From Turritopsis dohrnii (lineage: Eukaryota > Cnidaria > Hydrozoa > Anthoathecata > Oceaniidae): a DNA stretch of 64,000 bases. Below, in pieces: positions 15,601-25,392 of the stretch. The position numbers and the translations under genes were made by a program. Location: contig BQMF02000063.1 of the NCBI GenBank assembly GCA_027922465.2, positions 1,176,440 to 1,240,439 on the forward strand, given 5' to 3'. Numbering within the stretch: position 1 is the first letter of the stretch; the number at the start of each line of letters is the position of its first letter. The notes under the pieces were generated by a model. That model saw only the letters and a program-made list of their open reading frames with translations. It had not been told where the DNA came from and did no database searches.

Positions 15601-18600
15601 GCCTCTTATATCCTGACCAACTGAGTATCTGTATAGCCTACGCTTTTTTGTCTTCTGTAATCCCATTACGAGTATTTTATTTACTCCGGTTCATTCTTTT
15701 CTTGTTTGACCACATATAATAACATGTGACATGTAAACGTGTTCAACGAAACAACTGTTACTACTGGTGTCACTCGAGTATCGATCGCTACTCGCGTCAC
15801 TTGAGTATCGACACCTTTTGAAGAAGTGACCGTGGGTTTCATTTTTATTTGTTTGTGGAGTTGTCGTGATGATGTTTTTTTTTATTGTGATGTCATTGTT
15901 GTTATCGAGCTACACATAAGGTTCACTAACGTTTTGTATTTTTGGTGAAATTTTCGCATCTCATAAAAACACCGATCCTATAAGTATTTCTTCATATGTC
16001 ATTCGCTTCTAGTTCTATATGGTTAGATCACACGGGAAGTGTTTAAGCTCCTCCTAATCGATCGACTAACGTTTTGATAAAATGGGCGATGGATATTATA
16101 CCGATCAGATTTCTTTTTCTTATGTTCGTATGTTATTTCTCTCACATCCATATTAAAAACTCGATTCTTTTGAATGAGAAGAAAGCTAATGGTTTCAAGC
16201 GAACTGCTAATCCTAACAGAATTCGAAAAAGCTGTTTTATCTTTTTGTTAGTGTTGTGTTCTTTTTTATCTTTGTTTGGATAGTTGTAAAAAATCTCTGC
16301 TTCCTTTCGTACACATTAATTCGTGACGTTATTTGCAATCACTGTGATTTACAGACTACTTTACCGGTGAATTACGGCAATGCACGGCTATTTAGCCCCT
16401 TGTTAAACGATGTTAATTAGTGGTTAAACCCCCTGGCGAACGACATTTTTTTGGACAGTCTTATATTGAATTACTTTCTCGTTTTGTATAGGTTTCTTTG
16501 TTTTCTTTACCGGGAATCTTGAGGGGTTTTTTATATATTTTTTTCTATAACTTTTTTTTGCTTTTTGAAGAAAGAACTAATTATATCCCGGAGTGGAAAT
16601 CAGATGAACTCATTATGATCTACTAAAGTAAATACTGGCTTAATAACATATTGGATTTAAAGCTTACGAAGATAAACACAAGCGATAGGATATCGAAAAC
16701 AAGCTGAAGAATAGATCTTGTTACGATTATGTTTAATAGATTACTGCAGTCACTCTAGTAGCAGAATAACTTCTAAAATCTACTGCTAATGACAATGTGA
16801 AAGTGATTACATTTTTTGGAATGATGTCACTTGTAAAGCACTCTGCAAAAGGCCAGTGTTTACAAAGTTTCAAGCCATTGCCATTAGATGTTGAGCGTGT
16901 CCAACGAAATCTGGAGAAGCCTGCGATTGGTCAGCGTAATAAACAAGAGATTCCATTGGTGGTTTTAAACCATGCCAAGGGAATGACCCGTGATGGGGAA
17001 AATGGAACTGGCGGAATAACAATGATTGCATACCCGAATGTTGAATTTAAGAGTTATAAGCTGTGTATCGACCGATCTGAGGTCTTGGTTAAGTCCAGTG
17101 GTCGGTTAAGATCCTTCACTGATTTAGATGTTTTCCGGAAGGAAAACGAAGCTTCGAGTAAAGACGTGAAACGCAAGAGATCTGGAAGTTTAGAATTGAC
17201 CAGCACGAAACTTCAACGAGTCGTTTTAGAAAATCTAGCAAGGAAATGTGCAGATCTAAATAATAGCACTCTTTCAGAAAAAGAAGATGAAGCAAAAGAT
17301 GAGGTTTTTGCAGCTGATCACGTGACCAGCAGAGATAAGAATCACGATGTGGCGATTTCCTTCAGGAAGATTTCCAAGCCGTCCCAAAATTATTGTGATA
17401 ATAGTCCCACGGTGGATAAACACGATTCACACGCAGGTGTTCGTGTGAACCAAGAAAACATTAAGAAATGGGTGCAAGAACACGGCGTCAAAACCAAATT
17501 GAGAAGTTTCAGCACGGCTAATTTCACGGTGGAACGAAACATCACCAGCGAGAGGACTGTTCGTTCGCAAAGCCAAGGAATGTATTCGGACACGTTAATG
17601 ATGCGTAATAATCTCTTAAGTAGTGACGTAAGCCCTTCGTCCACTGAGAACATGTTTGCTGTGAGTAGTGAGGGCCGAGCCAATGGTACGATCAATAAAA
17701 TATTAGCAGAAGAAAAGAGGCCAGCCAGTGATGGTGATTGTTCGCGCTTCGCACAGATCAATTTCGGAGCCGTCATAAAGAAAAAACTGCCGGTATTGGC
17801 TAGTATGCAAATCAAAGATGTTTCAGATAAAAACGTGGATGCGAGTTTAAAAGCTACCAGTGCACCATATCACAACAAGTTATTCGTCGAGGTGACCACT
17901 CAGGCCGTTGACATAAATAACAATAAAGTAAAATCAACCAATAAGAACTCTCCAAAAACGTCACATGACGAAAATGTTGATACCTACGAGGTAGCTTGTG
18001 AATGATTCAATTCACTTATGAAATTCTTTTCTCCTTCAAAGGACCTAATTTTTTTTCACGTCAAGTGTTGTCGGCATAATAACAATGAAGACGACTATGA
18101 CGTAATTGACTCCTTTTCTTCTGCTACGAATGTAGTTTTTATGCCATGTGTTTTTTCTTTTATCTAGCTGACCAATCAACTGCTGCAAGACATCGACAGC
18201 GTGAACAGAAAGCTCGATGAAGCGGAGCGGTTACGTAACACTTGGATGCTAACGTCGGAAATTGTTGTCGATAACATCCATGTCCATCTAGATGAAGTTA
18301 AGGTAATTATACAAAGAAAATATGAGAATAAAAGTGTTATTTTGTTCTTTGTTGGGTAGCAGTTTGCAAGCCTCAACTAATTTTATCCTCTATAGGATCT
18401 TCGCCAACGTGTCGTAGAGATGGAACCGTCGATAGATAGGATGAGCGACACAGCGAAGGAGATTCGAGTCGTCCACGGCGTCAGTTTATCAGCTCCGACA
18501 GAAACGTCGATCGAACAATGTCAAAATCGTTGGAAACAATTGTATGATGACTGCCAGCTACGCCATCAAAATCTGCAAAATCTCGCCGGTGACGTCGATG

Positions 18601-21600
18601 AAAGCGAAGGTGTTGTCCCCTTAGAAGGTATGTCGGGCATATAATGACGACAGTTTGTGACGGTGGTTGTCGTGAGTCGTCATAACAACTTTATCGTACT
18701 TGTCTTTTATAGGGAGTGTTTCTCCACCATGGGAGAGAGGCCAAGCCTTAAACAAAGTACCATATTTCATCAAGTGAGTCGCCATTTTTTTCCCGACGCT
18801 TTGTTATTCTTAATGACGTCATGAAATATGTGACATTTGATTTTTTTTAGTCATGACACAAAAACGACGACGTGGGATCATCCAAAAATGACGGATCTTT
18901 ACCAGACTCTATGTATGTTTATTCTTCACTACTGGGTTGGTAGATATTGAAATATCATGTTGTTCTTATTGTTCTTTCGTTTAATTGCAGCGGAGCTGAA
19001 TGACGTCAAGTTCGCCGCTTACAGGACATCTATGAAGTTGCGTTGTATTCAGAAGGCATGCTGTTGTAAGCAATTCTTATAAACTTTCATTTTGTTCTCT
19101 ACACTGCGACAAAGAGAATTTTTATTGAAACAGTGTGTATATTTCTATAGAAATGCACTCCTCCACAGTGATTTTTCAACAAATTTGCCCCATTGGGTTG
19201 TGTTCATATATATATATATATATCTCAACATTGTCTGAAATGTCTTTTTCAGTGGATTTGGTCGATCTCAAACCTGCCGTGACCGATGGGTTTGATAAAC
19301 ATGGTATCCGTTCGAACAACGATAGTTTGATCGATGTTGGTGAAATGATCAAAGTCTTGTTGACCATCTTTGAAAATGTGGAAAAATCTCGAAAGGACGC
19401 TATTCATGTTCCACAGTCGGTCGATATGACGTTAAATTGGTTGTTAAACGTATACGACAGGTGAGCCGGCTATTGGAGATTATAGCCGTCGACGTCGGCG
19501 ATACGATTGCGACATTTTTTTCTCTCTAAACTAAAAGCAGTCTTACTCTTGGTAATTTTTTCGTGTAATTTTTTTCCCCCTTTTTTTTAGCGGACGTATT
19601 GGGAAACTGCGTATTTTATCCTTCAAGATCGGGATTGTTCTTTTGAGTCGAGCGAAATTAGAAGACAAATGGAGATGTAAGACACTCTTGGAAATCAAAA
19701 AAATTGTAAAGCAATGATCAGCCATGTTAATTGTTTCGTTTTTCCTTCTAGATTTGTTTCGACAAATAGCAGATGAGACTGGTCATGTCGACTCAAAAAA
19801 ACTTGGTCTGTTATTACATGATTGTGTTCAGGTAAACGTGAATTTTGTGACTAAGTATTTCATCAGTCAACATACGGCCTTTCTGATGTTTTCATTTTGA
19901 TTATAGATTCCAAGACAACTTGGTGAAATAGCTGCTTTTGGTGGTAGTAACATCGAACCAAGTGTTCGTAGCTGTTTCGATAAGGTTTGATCGTAACCTT
20001 TGTTGTTGTTTTTTTTGTTGTTGTTGTTTTTTTACGATTTGACGCGAACTTGATTACCAAATGGATTACCAATTTTTACACGCTAATAACTAAAGGAAAA
20101 ATCATTGATTTGCTTCTGTTCTTTCTTTTAGGTGAAGAACCCACAATTCATTGAGGCTAGTAATTTCATAGACTGGACAGCTGCTGAGCCTCAGTCGTTA
20201 GTCTGGATGCCTGTATTACATAGACTGGCAGCCGCTGAAACAGCAAGGCATGACGCTAAATGTCAGATTTGTAAAGAATATCCCATCATTGGATTCAGAT
20301 ACCGATGTCTGAAGTGTTTCAGCTACGATCTATGTCAGGTTTGTTGATGAAGCTTATTCAGTACAGTTTTGATTTCTGCTGTGAAGATGACTGCAGCCTC
20401 CCTCGGTTTTTTCTTTCAATTCATTACTTTTTGATTTTACCTTACAGAATTGCTTTTGGGCAGGCCGCATATCTAAAAGTCATCGGGTAACGCATCCGAT
20501 GCATCAATACAGTTTAGCGACGACGACAGGGGAGGATATGTCGGACTTTGTCAAGCTCATGAAGAATAAATTCAAATCACGACGATATAGGTCTCGCCCA
20601 CCCAAGAAACTCGGTTACCTTCCTGTACAAACGATCATGGAAGGCAGCAGTATTGAAACGTGAGTTGAACATTCTCTTATCAGTAGAATCAGCAAGGAGC
20701 CTGTTTTGATGTTTATCACTTGTTTACCTTTAGCCCGTCCCTTCCAACCACCCCCGATATGAGCTTCACTTTTCCAAGGTTTGGCTTCCATATTTTTTCC
20801 GTTTCAACAGAATTGAACCGATATGAATATGGGATTTATTACTGCGTATGCGTTTTCGACATCAGTCAGAAAGATAATAAGCTATTACTGAAATGTGTTT
20901 ACAGTAAGCAACTGAAGCCATAACCTGTTTGTTTTTAGCATGAACGGCGCTGCGTCTTCACCAGAAACAAGTCACCGCGATATGAATGGACTGTAAGATT
21001 ACTATTTCGTTATCCTCAGTGGCCAAAAATGTTGAAAACCACTGCAAAGGAGTACATCTCTAAAGAAATATACACGTTATTTCAATAAAAATGGTCTTTA
21101 TCGCAGTGGCGTTTTGTTCTGTTAATCTTGATTCGTATCTTTCCTACATAGGAACGAAGAACATAGACTGATTCAACAAATGTGTCGAAGTCTCAACGGT
21201 GATGTCGGAACGACACTCAGTACAACCGGAGGAATTGTAAGTTCGATGGTTTCAAATATCCTGTTCAAAGTTTCTTTATAATTGTTGGTGCAAATCTGAA
21301 TAGCATGCACAAAAGATGAGAAATATGCTCTTGTTTGTTCATTTTTTGTCTTGCTGAACCAATAGTTTATTTTCCATAGCCTCAAAGTCCATCCCAAATC
21401 TTAGCTTCATTAGATGATGTACAACGAAAGGACATCGATGAAATCATACGTGGATTACAAGACGAACACCAGTATGCTTTTAATTCGATTTTGGTTTTTT
21501 GTTATTCGTTCATATACAACTTGCTAACCAAGTTTCTCAACTTCATTACCAGATCTCTACAAGAAGAATATAATCGTTTGCAAGATATCCGCGGAGGCAG

Positions 21601-22116
21601 AATGGAGAATGGTGGACAAGTTAACGGTATCGAAACAGCACGAGATACGGAATTGCTGGCGGAAGCGAAAAATCTCAGAGAGCATAAAGGAAAACTGGAA
21701 GCTAGAATGCAAATTCTGGAAGATCATAATCGACAGCTTGAAGCACAACTCCAAAAATTACGTCAACTGTTGGAGCAGGTAGGAACTGAGCAAAAAAAGT
21801 TCTCTGGAGGAGGCTTGTTCTAAACTCATAAAGCTTCTACGGCGGAGGCTTGTTCTGAACTCCGATAACAAGCAAACTTACATTTCTTTCTGTAATTTAG
21901 CCGACAACCGAACGACAAAACAGCAACGTTAGTATACACTCACCTCCGTCACCATCTCGAGTGACACCAGCACTAACCCCGTCATCGTCGTATCACGGTT
22001 CGCCGGAATTCTCGAAAAATCGGAAAATGATCGACTCTCCTGGCTATTCTAGCGACAGTGCCAGCGAATTCCGACACGTCACAAATCAGATCGAAAATGC
22101 ATTTCCCATGGAGTAG
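724..22116 (+). CDS. DMD: Dystrophin, C-terminal half (30 exons; 5' part outside window)
   Basis: Dystrophin links cortical actin to the dystroglycan complex at the plasma membrane. I assembled 30 exons whose GT-AG junctions and phases all agree: 724-899, 1969-2119, 2265-2430, 2522-2670, 2869-3127, 3224-3375, 3470-3665, 5222-5355, 6275-6429, 12182-12368, 13082-13260, 13913-14063, 14188-14433, 18168-18302, 18396-18627, 18713-18773, 18851-18912, 18991-19065, 19253-19460, 19591-19676, 19752-19831, 19907-19984, 20132-20338, 20448-20659, 20734-20778, 20939-20992, 21152-21236, 21380-21471, 21553-21778, 21901-22116. They total 4455 nt, 1484 codons plus TAG. Domain order is spectrin repeats, WW, EF-hand-like region, ZZ finger, C-terminal helices, which is diagnostic of dystrophin/utrophin rather than dystrobrevin (no WW). 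The calponin-homology actin-binding domain must lie upstream. Exon calls are by eye; small exons in the large introns could be missed. Confidence 0.96.
4099..4569. repeat. Hairpin MITE with GGGCGCTTA repeats
   Basis: Terminal inverted repeats start TACCGTAAATATCCGAACAA and end with the complement. Inside, the motif gggcgctta/ttaagcgccc recurs many times in both orientations, so the single strand could fold into a long multi-branched hairpin. No ORF inside. Related one-sided fragments occur near 36815-36875 and 60285-60360. Confidence 0.7.
5222..6429 (+). CDS. DMD: Dystrophin rod, exons 8-9 of the window
   Basis: Exon 5222-5355 enters in phase 1 and reads [20 protein letters not shown]; it ends phase 0 at a GTGATC donor. 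Exon 6275-6429 follows after a CTAG acceptor and carries the helix-C motif [10 protein letters not shown]. Both fit spectrin-repeat helices. The 0.9 kb intron between them shows no further convincing exon. The intron that follows is the largest of the window (about 5.75 kb). Confidence 0.88.
6430..12181 (+). other. Large dystrophin intron, no gene seen
   Basis: This 5.75 kb intron joins exon 6275-6429 (phase 2) to exon 12182-12368 (phase 2), so no exon is required between them. I see no ORF with coding character on either strand. It holds a degenerate minisatellite (8075-8284), a 20 bp direct repeat near 7890-7925, and otherwise AT-rich sequence. Confidence 0.6.
8075..8284. repeat. Degenerate minisatellite in dystrophin intron
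   Basis: About seven imperfect units of roughly 25-30 bp built on the theme ggttgtaaagacggttatggtc. Units differ by substitutions and small indels. Nothing suggests coding. Confidence 0.65.
12182..14433 (+). CDS. DMD: Dystrophin rod, exons 10-13 of the window
   Basis: Exons 12182-12368, 13082-13260, 13913-14063 and 14188-14433 encode spectrin repeats with the expected tryptophans ([29 protein letters not shown]). Phases are 2/0/2/0/0 across the joins. The intron after 12368 contains one member of a short palindromic repeat family, and that after 13260 contains a second plus a tandem duplication and a poly-T run. Confidence 0.9.
12565..12640. repeat. Short palindromic repeat family, copy 1
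   Basis: Contains the family marks cccagtg, caaaattgtcaaaaagtcac, gatgaagagcatttttatt and the self-complementary core tttctatagaaa. At least six other copies or half copies lie in the window. Confidence 0.6.
13598..13692. repeat. 33 bp tandem duplication followed by poly-T run
   Basis: Two near-identical units of tttttatggtggagataataaag.. type in tandem, followed by a run of about 23 T residues. The unit resembles the 28 bp minisatellite at 50603-50775 (shared atg.tggagataataaa). Confidence 0.6.
13768..13855. repeat. Short palindromic repeat family, copy 2
   Basis: Shares ctatagaaatatacacacta, tttcaataa and the terminal cgcagtgactttttgac / ttttgcc with the other members. Located in a dystrophin intron. 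Confidence 0.6.
16821..18005 (+). CDS. Intronic ORF in dystrophin; possible first exon of a short isoform
   Basis: A frame open from 16770 to the TGA at 18003-18005 lies on the dystrophin strand inside its 3.7 kb intron. The first ATG pair is at 16821, giving about 394 residues. The product is hydrophilic, rich in Ser/Lys/Asn/Asp, with no signal peptide, membrane segment or spectrin heptads that I recognise. Near its end, GAG|GTAGCT (donor at 17991) is in phase 0, and the next dystrophin exon (18168) also starts in phase 0, so splicing would fuse about 390 residues to the dystrophin WW-EF-ZZ tail. Vertebrate and fly dystrophin genes are known to use internal promoters with unique first exons. 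Alternatives are an independent intronic gene, or a domesticated repeat. I do not recognise the sequence itself. Confidence 0.55.
   Translation: MMSLVKHSAKGQCLQSFKPLPLDVERVQRNLEKPAIGQRNKQEIPLVVLNHAKGMTRDGENGTGGITMIAYPNVEFKSYKLCIDRSEVLVKSSGRLRSFTDLDVFRKENEASSKDVKRKRSGSLELTSTKLQRVVLENLARKCADLNNSTLSEKEDEAKDEVFAADHVTSRDKNHDVAISFRKISKPSQNYCDNSPTVDKHDSHAGVRVNQENIKKWVQEHGVKTKLRSFSTANFTVERNITSERTVRSQSQGMYSDTLMMRNNLLSSDVSPSSTENMFAVSSEGRANGTINKILAEEKRPASDGDCSRFAQINFGAVIKKKLPVLASMQIKDVSDKNVDASLKATSAPYHNKLFVEVTTQAVDINNNKVKSTNKNSPKTSHDENVDTYEVACE
18168..18627 (+). CDS. DMD: Dystrophin rod, last spectrin repeat before WW
   Basis: Exons 18168-18302 and 18396-18627 encode the distal rod, including [11 protein letters not shown], and end just before the hinge leading into the WW domain. 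Both enter in phase 0. The upstream neighbour on the same strand is the intronic ORF at 16821-18005, whose possible donor at 17991 is also in phase 0 with the acceptor at 18168. Confidence 0.9.
18713..18912 (+). CDS. DMD: Dystrophin WW domain
   Basis: Two short exons (18713-18773, 18851-18912) encode a WW domain: PPWERG, then VPYFIN, then [11 protein letters not shown]. Both signature tryptophans and the tyrosine pocket are present, as is the final proline. In dystrophins this domain, with the EF-hands and ZZ, binds the PPxY tail of beta-dystroglycan. The domain is split by an intron after the N of YFIN. Confidence 0.95.
18991..20338 (+). CDS. DMD: Dystrophin EF-hand-like region
   Basis: Exons 18991-19065, 19253-19460, 19591-19676, 19752-19831, 19907-19984 and 20132-20338 encode the two helical EF-hand-like modules of dystrophin (for example [17 protein letters not shown], then [16 protein letters not shown], then [19 protein letters not shown]). 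The calcium loops are not canonical, as is typical of this family. The region sits between WW and ZZ and forms part of the dystroglycan-binding unit. Confidence 0.93.
19112..19200. repeat. Short palindromic repeat family, copy 3
   Basis: Has tttttattgaaacagtgtgt, the core atttctatagaaatgcactc, then cacagtgatttttcaacaaatttgcccc and attggg. It sits immediately upstream of a TA microsatellite and of dystrophin exon 19253-19460. Confidence 0.65.
20132..20659 (+). CDS. DMD: Dystrophin ZZ-type zinc finger
   Basis: The ZZ finger is split over exons 20132-20338 and 20448-20659. Visible zinc ligands are CQIC, then CLKC, then CQ|NC across the splice junction, followed by the histidine pair in SHRVTHPMH. 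This cysteine/histidine spacing is specific to ZZ fingers of dystrophin, utrophin and dystrobrevin. After the finger the exon continues into a basic stretch ([16 protein letters not shown]). Confidence 0.95.
20734..22116 (+). CDS. DMD: Dystrophin C-terminal region: variable linker, coiled coil and tail
   Basis: Small exons 20734-20778, 20939-20992, 21152-21236 correspond to the variable, syntrophin-binding linker region. Exons 21380-21471 and 21553-21778 encode leucine-rich heptads (for example [32 protein letters not shown]), the dystrobrevin-binding coiled coil. The last exon 21901-22116 is rich in serine and proline and ends PMEU-like at TAG 22114-22116. The tiny exons 20734-20778 (45 nt) and 20939-20992 (54 nt) are multiples of three and could be skipped without loss of frame. 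Confidence 0.92.
21035..21125. repeat. Short palindromic repeat family, copy 4
   Basis: Shows the family core in diverged form (tctctaaagaaatatacacg) followed by tttcaataaaaatggtc and tatcgcagtg. Located between two small dystrophin exons. Confidence 0.55.
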
Positions 22117-22227
22117 TGTGGATGACATTTGAGACCTTATTCTTTCTTATGGTTATATACCAGAGGTTTCGTCTGTGGTGACTACATTGAATTCTCTCTT
22201 ATATAGTGGAACTCTTCATCGCCGGTA

Positions 22228-22256
22228 AACACGACACGACACGACACGACACGACA
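22228..22256. repeat. (ACACG)n microsatellite in dystrophin 3' UTR
   Basis: Five to six copies of a 5 bp unit (acacg) downstream of the dystrophin stop codon. Confidence 0.85.
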
Positions 22257-22382
22257 TTTCTAATTCGATGCTCGAAATATTTATATTGTATTTTTTGTAT
22301 TTTTTCTTCTTTCATCATTTTACTTCATAAAAATGTTTACCCTCTTATGTCGTGATTGAAAACAATGGTTTTTCTATCCCCT

Positions 22383-22388
22383 ATTAAA
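22383..22388 (+). terminator. Possible polyadenylation signal of dystrophin
   Basis: ATTAAA lies 267 nt after the dystrophin stop codon, followed by T/G-rich sequence. It is the first reasonable hexamer I see after the stop. The converging GPCR gene ends at 22840, leaving room for both 3' UTRs. Confidence 0.35.
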
Positions 22389-22671
22389 CTCTATATTTTG
22401 AAAACGGACTTTGTATGATAGAATTATTTTTTTGTTTTGTATCTATATTTTTGTGTTTTTTTTGTTATATTTTTGTATTCATGTAGGAAAGAAATCAACA
22501 GAATTTTATTCGTCTTGGTAGTTGTTTTTTTGTTGTTTTTTTTCGATCGTCGTACAAGTAAGAAGGAATCCAAGTGAATATGTGATATGATACAAGGTTG
22601 CAATAGCGTCATACTTTGCTCTGATTAGTTTTCCCAGCAGGCAAGTTGGTTGAAGATCACCCGCGGGGGAG

Positions 22672-22756
22672 TACATTTCTATAGAAGTTTACACACTGTT
22701 TCAATGAAAGTACTCTTCGACGTAGTGACTCTTTAACGATTCTATCTACTGGGTTA
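22672..22756. repeat. Short palindromic repeat family, copy 5
   Basis: Has gtacatttctatagaagtttacacactgtttcaatg in pieces and ends with gtagtgactctttaacg..ctactggg. It lies in the convergent intergenic space between dystrophin and the GPCR. Confidence 0.6.
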
Positions 22757-22839
22757 TAACATATCGACGGAAATGTGGATAAAAAGACATTGGTCGTTGC
22801 TTGTTCGATTATCTCATCGTGTTTGTCCTATCTACCTTT

Positions 22840-25092
22840 TCATTTCTCGATGCTCTTGGCAGTGCTGTCATTGACGTGTTCTTGCATTTTCTTTCGATAT
22901 GCTCCGGTGGTGTTTTTGTCTGGACTGAGATATATTGTGGCCAGTTTGTTGATGTACATTAATGCCATCAGAACGATGTTCGAGGCTAGAACGAACATAG
23001 CCTGGATACTGGCTTTATCGGTTTCGTTTCTGCTACTATAATAGACTGGAAACATACACGATAACATAAGACCAGCTGTCAAGTTGCCTAGTGTGATGTA
23101 CTTTGTCTCGTTAAAGTACGAAGGTAGTTTCCAGGCCCTTAAACCTTGCACCACCACGACTAGCGAGACGGCGATACAACAAGCAAGTTGTATGTTGAAA
23201 TGGGAGCCAGTGTTACAAAACTTGTGACGTTCAAGTTTACTCCTTTCTAGTACTGTCATAATTTCAGCTGGCTTACGCATCAACGTGATGACTGAAACAC
23301 TACCCTGCCAAACTAAAAATATCGTTATCAGAGAAAGATCAGTCAGGGAAGCCATCATTTTTTCATGTTGCGATACACGAATTTTTGATTTAAAAACAAA
23401 CATGAGTTTTTGGATTTTAAGAAAGACGGCTGAACAAACGATAGTCATCCATACACCGATGAAAATATGTCGGATTTGGCATTTCATGAGGTGTACATTC
23501 CCAATGTATAATGGCGGAATTGTTACGAACACTGCCAGATGACCTAACAATTGAACGACCGACATACGGAAGTTACATGTTTTAACAACAGGGGTGTGTC
23601 GGAATCTCACATATGAACTTAAGGTTACAATGTTCAATATGAATCCGAACCCTGCGATGGAGATCATGACAATGCTTCTGGTGTCATTCATGAACAGGAT
23701 CTTGTCCATGTATGGATCGTAACACGAAAGTCGACTTTGCTTAGAAATCGACAAACCAGGACATTGTTGACAAACATGGCTGCCTTCTTGTGCTTTGAAA
23801 AACTTATGTTCGCACGGAGTGCAACTCCATTTCCGGACTCCCTCTTCTATCTTGTCAGTTAATAATAGTAACCTTGGTTCAAAACCACGTGGGCAAGAAA
23901 CCGGCATGCAATGCGTGGTTGGCGGAATAGAGCTGCTGTTGCCCCAATTGAGCTTTCTCGGGATTTTCGGATACACATAAAAAGTGCTTAGAATATCCCA
24001 GTCTCCCCAATAAGGATCTTCTCCGTAATAGAAATTCGATACTTTATCGTGAGTATTCACACTGGTGATGACGTCACGACCTATAGAACGTCTTTGAAAA
24101 AACCATGGCAACATAAACATATTTACGGTATTCCAATTATCAACAGTGTAGGTAGTCATATTTTCGATACTGTGACCTTCCATGGGATTTATAGAACCAT
24201 CTTGAAATGAAAAACTGCCATCATTTATGCGCTGACTGTAAGGAATCTCGGTTTCATATTGATCAAAGTCGATGTCATGTAAAGATGTCCACACCCACGT
24301 CCGCTTTGAGATATTTTTAGAGTAGTAAATGCCACCTAATCCTTCAAACGCGTTTCTATAAATTTCCATTTTATCTTCATAAGAAGGAGATTTTTTTTGG
24401 ATTGGTGCGTAACCAAAAATAACTTTTTCGTCATCGCTATCTTTTATGATATCCAACACGTCATTTATGCCGTCAGTGTCGTTAGAATAGAGATTCCTTC
24501 TCCTAATACACAAATCAGGGTTTTCTTTCAGCAACTCCATCCAGAACGTTTCGTAAGTTTGCTCCTCATCATGAAATGTTAGAACCAACAGAAAAATTCG
24601 TCGAATACCAAAATGTTGAAGGAAGTTTGAAATTTTCTGCACCTTGTACGTTGATCGAGCCAATATTGCAAGTGGCACGGCATCATCGATCGTCACGTAC
24701 AATTCGTCATGAAATATCAACGGTATTTGGAGCGGCGTCACTATATCTAATATGTAGCGATTGACGTTTGCCGTCAGGTAACTTAGAACCCCAATAACGC
24801 GCGAGGACAACCAGGAGTTGTAGAATTGATTGTTTAAAATGGCATCCAAAGCTGCGTTTAATGCTAGTTCTGTTGAATTACAGACAAAATATTCGGCTAT
24901 TCCCACCACTTCTTGTGGATACGATTCATAATAGATTTCCAAGTCTCTATCCGCTGGCATGCTGTGTGGATATACAGCTATGAGGTAAAACTTAAATGTT
25001 TTGGATTTAAGTAGAGGCAAAGAGCTGCAGTTCTCACTCACCACAAAAACAACAACAGTACAAAGAAACACCAGAAGAACTCTAAACGCCAT
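22840..25092 (-). CDS. Class C-like G protein-coupled receptor, intronless
   Basis: A 750-residue receptor in one exon. I start at ATG 25090-25092 because it is followed directly by a signal peptide (MAFRVLLVFLCTVVVFVVS); the frame stays open upstream but that part is AT-rich and unlike coding. Residues of about 30-430 resemble a periplasmic-binding/Venus-flytrap-type ectodomain with N-glycosylation sites. A cysteine-rich segment follows (CMPVSCPRGF, then WSCTPCEHKFF, then CQQCPG). Seven hydrophobic segments follow: IVMISIAGFGFILNIVTL, then TM2-TM7. FNETKYITLGNLTAG before TM6 and MFPVYYSS match the class C pattern. Ligand unknown; glutamate- or GABA-B-type binding residues were not verified. 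A single-exon class C receptor could have arisen by retroposition. Confidence 0.85.
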   Translation of the reverse strand: MAFRVLLVFLCTVVVFVVSENCSSLPLLKSKTFKFYLIAVYPHSMPADRDLEIYYESYPQEVVGIAEYFVCNSTELALNAALDAILNNQFYNSWLSSRVIGVLSYLTANVNRYILDIVTPLQIPLIFHDELYVTIDDAVPLAILARSTYKVQKISNFLQHFGIRRIFLLVLTFHDEEQTYETFWMELLKENPDLCIRRRNLYSNDTDGINDVLDIIKDSDDEKVIFGYAPIQKKSPSYEDKMEIYRNAFEGLGGIYYSKNISKRTWVWTSLHDIDFDQYETEIPYSQRINDGSFSFQDGSINPMEGHSIENMTTYTVDNWNTVNMFMLPWFFQRRSIGRDVITSVNTHDKVSNFYYGEDPYWGDWDILSTFYVYPKIPRKLNWGNSSSIPPTTHCMPVSCPRGFEPRLLLLTDKIEEGVRKWSCTPCEHKFFKAQEGSHVCQQCPGLSISKQSRLSCYDPYMDKILFMNDTRSIVMISIAGFGFILNIVTLSSYVRFRHTPVVKTCNFRMSVVQLLGHLAVFVTIPPLYIGNVHLMKCQIRHIFIGVWMTIVCSAVFLKIQKLMFVFKSKIRVSQHEKMMASLTDLSLITIFLVWQGSVSVITLMRKPAEIMTVLERSKLERHKFCNTGSHFNIQLACCIAVSLVVVVQGLRAWKLPSYFNETKYITLGNLTAGLMLSCMFPVYYSSRNETDKASIQAMFVLASNIVLMALMYINKLATIYLSPDKNTTGAYRKKMQEHVNDSTAKSIEK

Positions 25093-25392
25093 CTTTGCTT
25101 TCAACTGATGTCGATTATTTTTGATTTTCTTAATTTTGGAGGGGTTTTGAAAACTGATTTTATTTATGAGATTTTTGAATACAAGAAAATCACAGTAGTT
25201 GTATAATTTAATTTTAGTTTTTACAAAAAGCCATTTGCTTATTTCAATAATACTCATTTGTGGAAAGAAGAAAAACTTTCTTGAAACTTTAGTTTTTGGA
25301 ACTGTGCAAAACAACAACACCACAGTCCTGTAAACAATTTTTTAATCATCAAAGTTACAGGTGCCGCTGTGACTGGAAAGATGACGAACAAA

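Noticed and set aside
17390..17815. Minus-strand 141-residue ORF
   Set aside because: Shadow of the intronic dystrophin-strand ORF; no features of its own.
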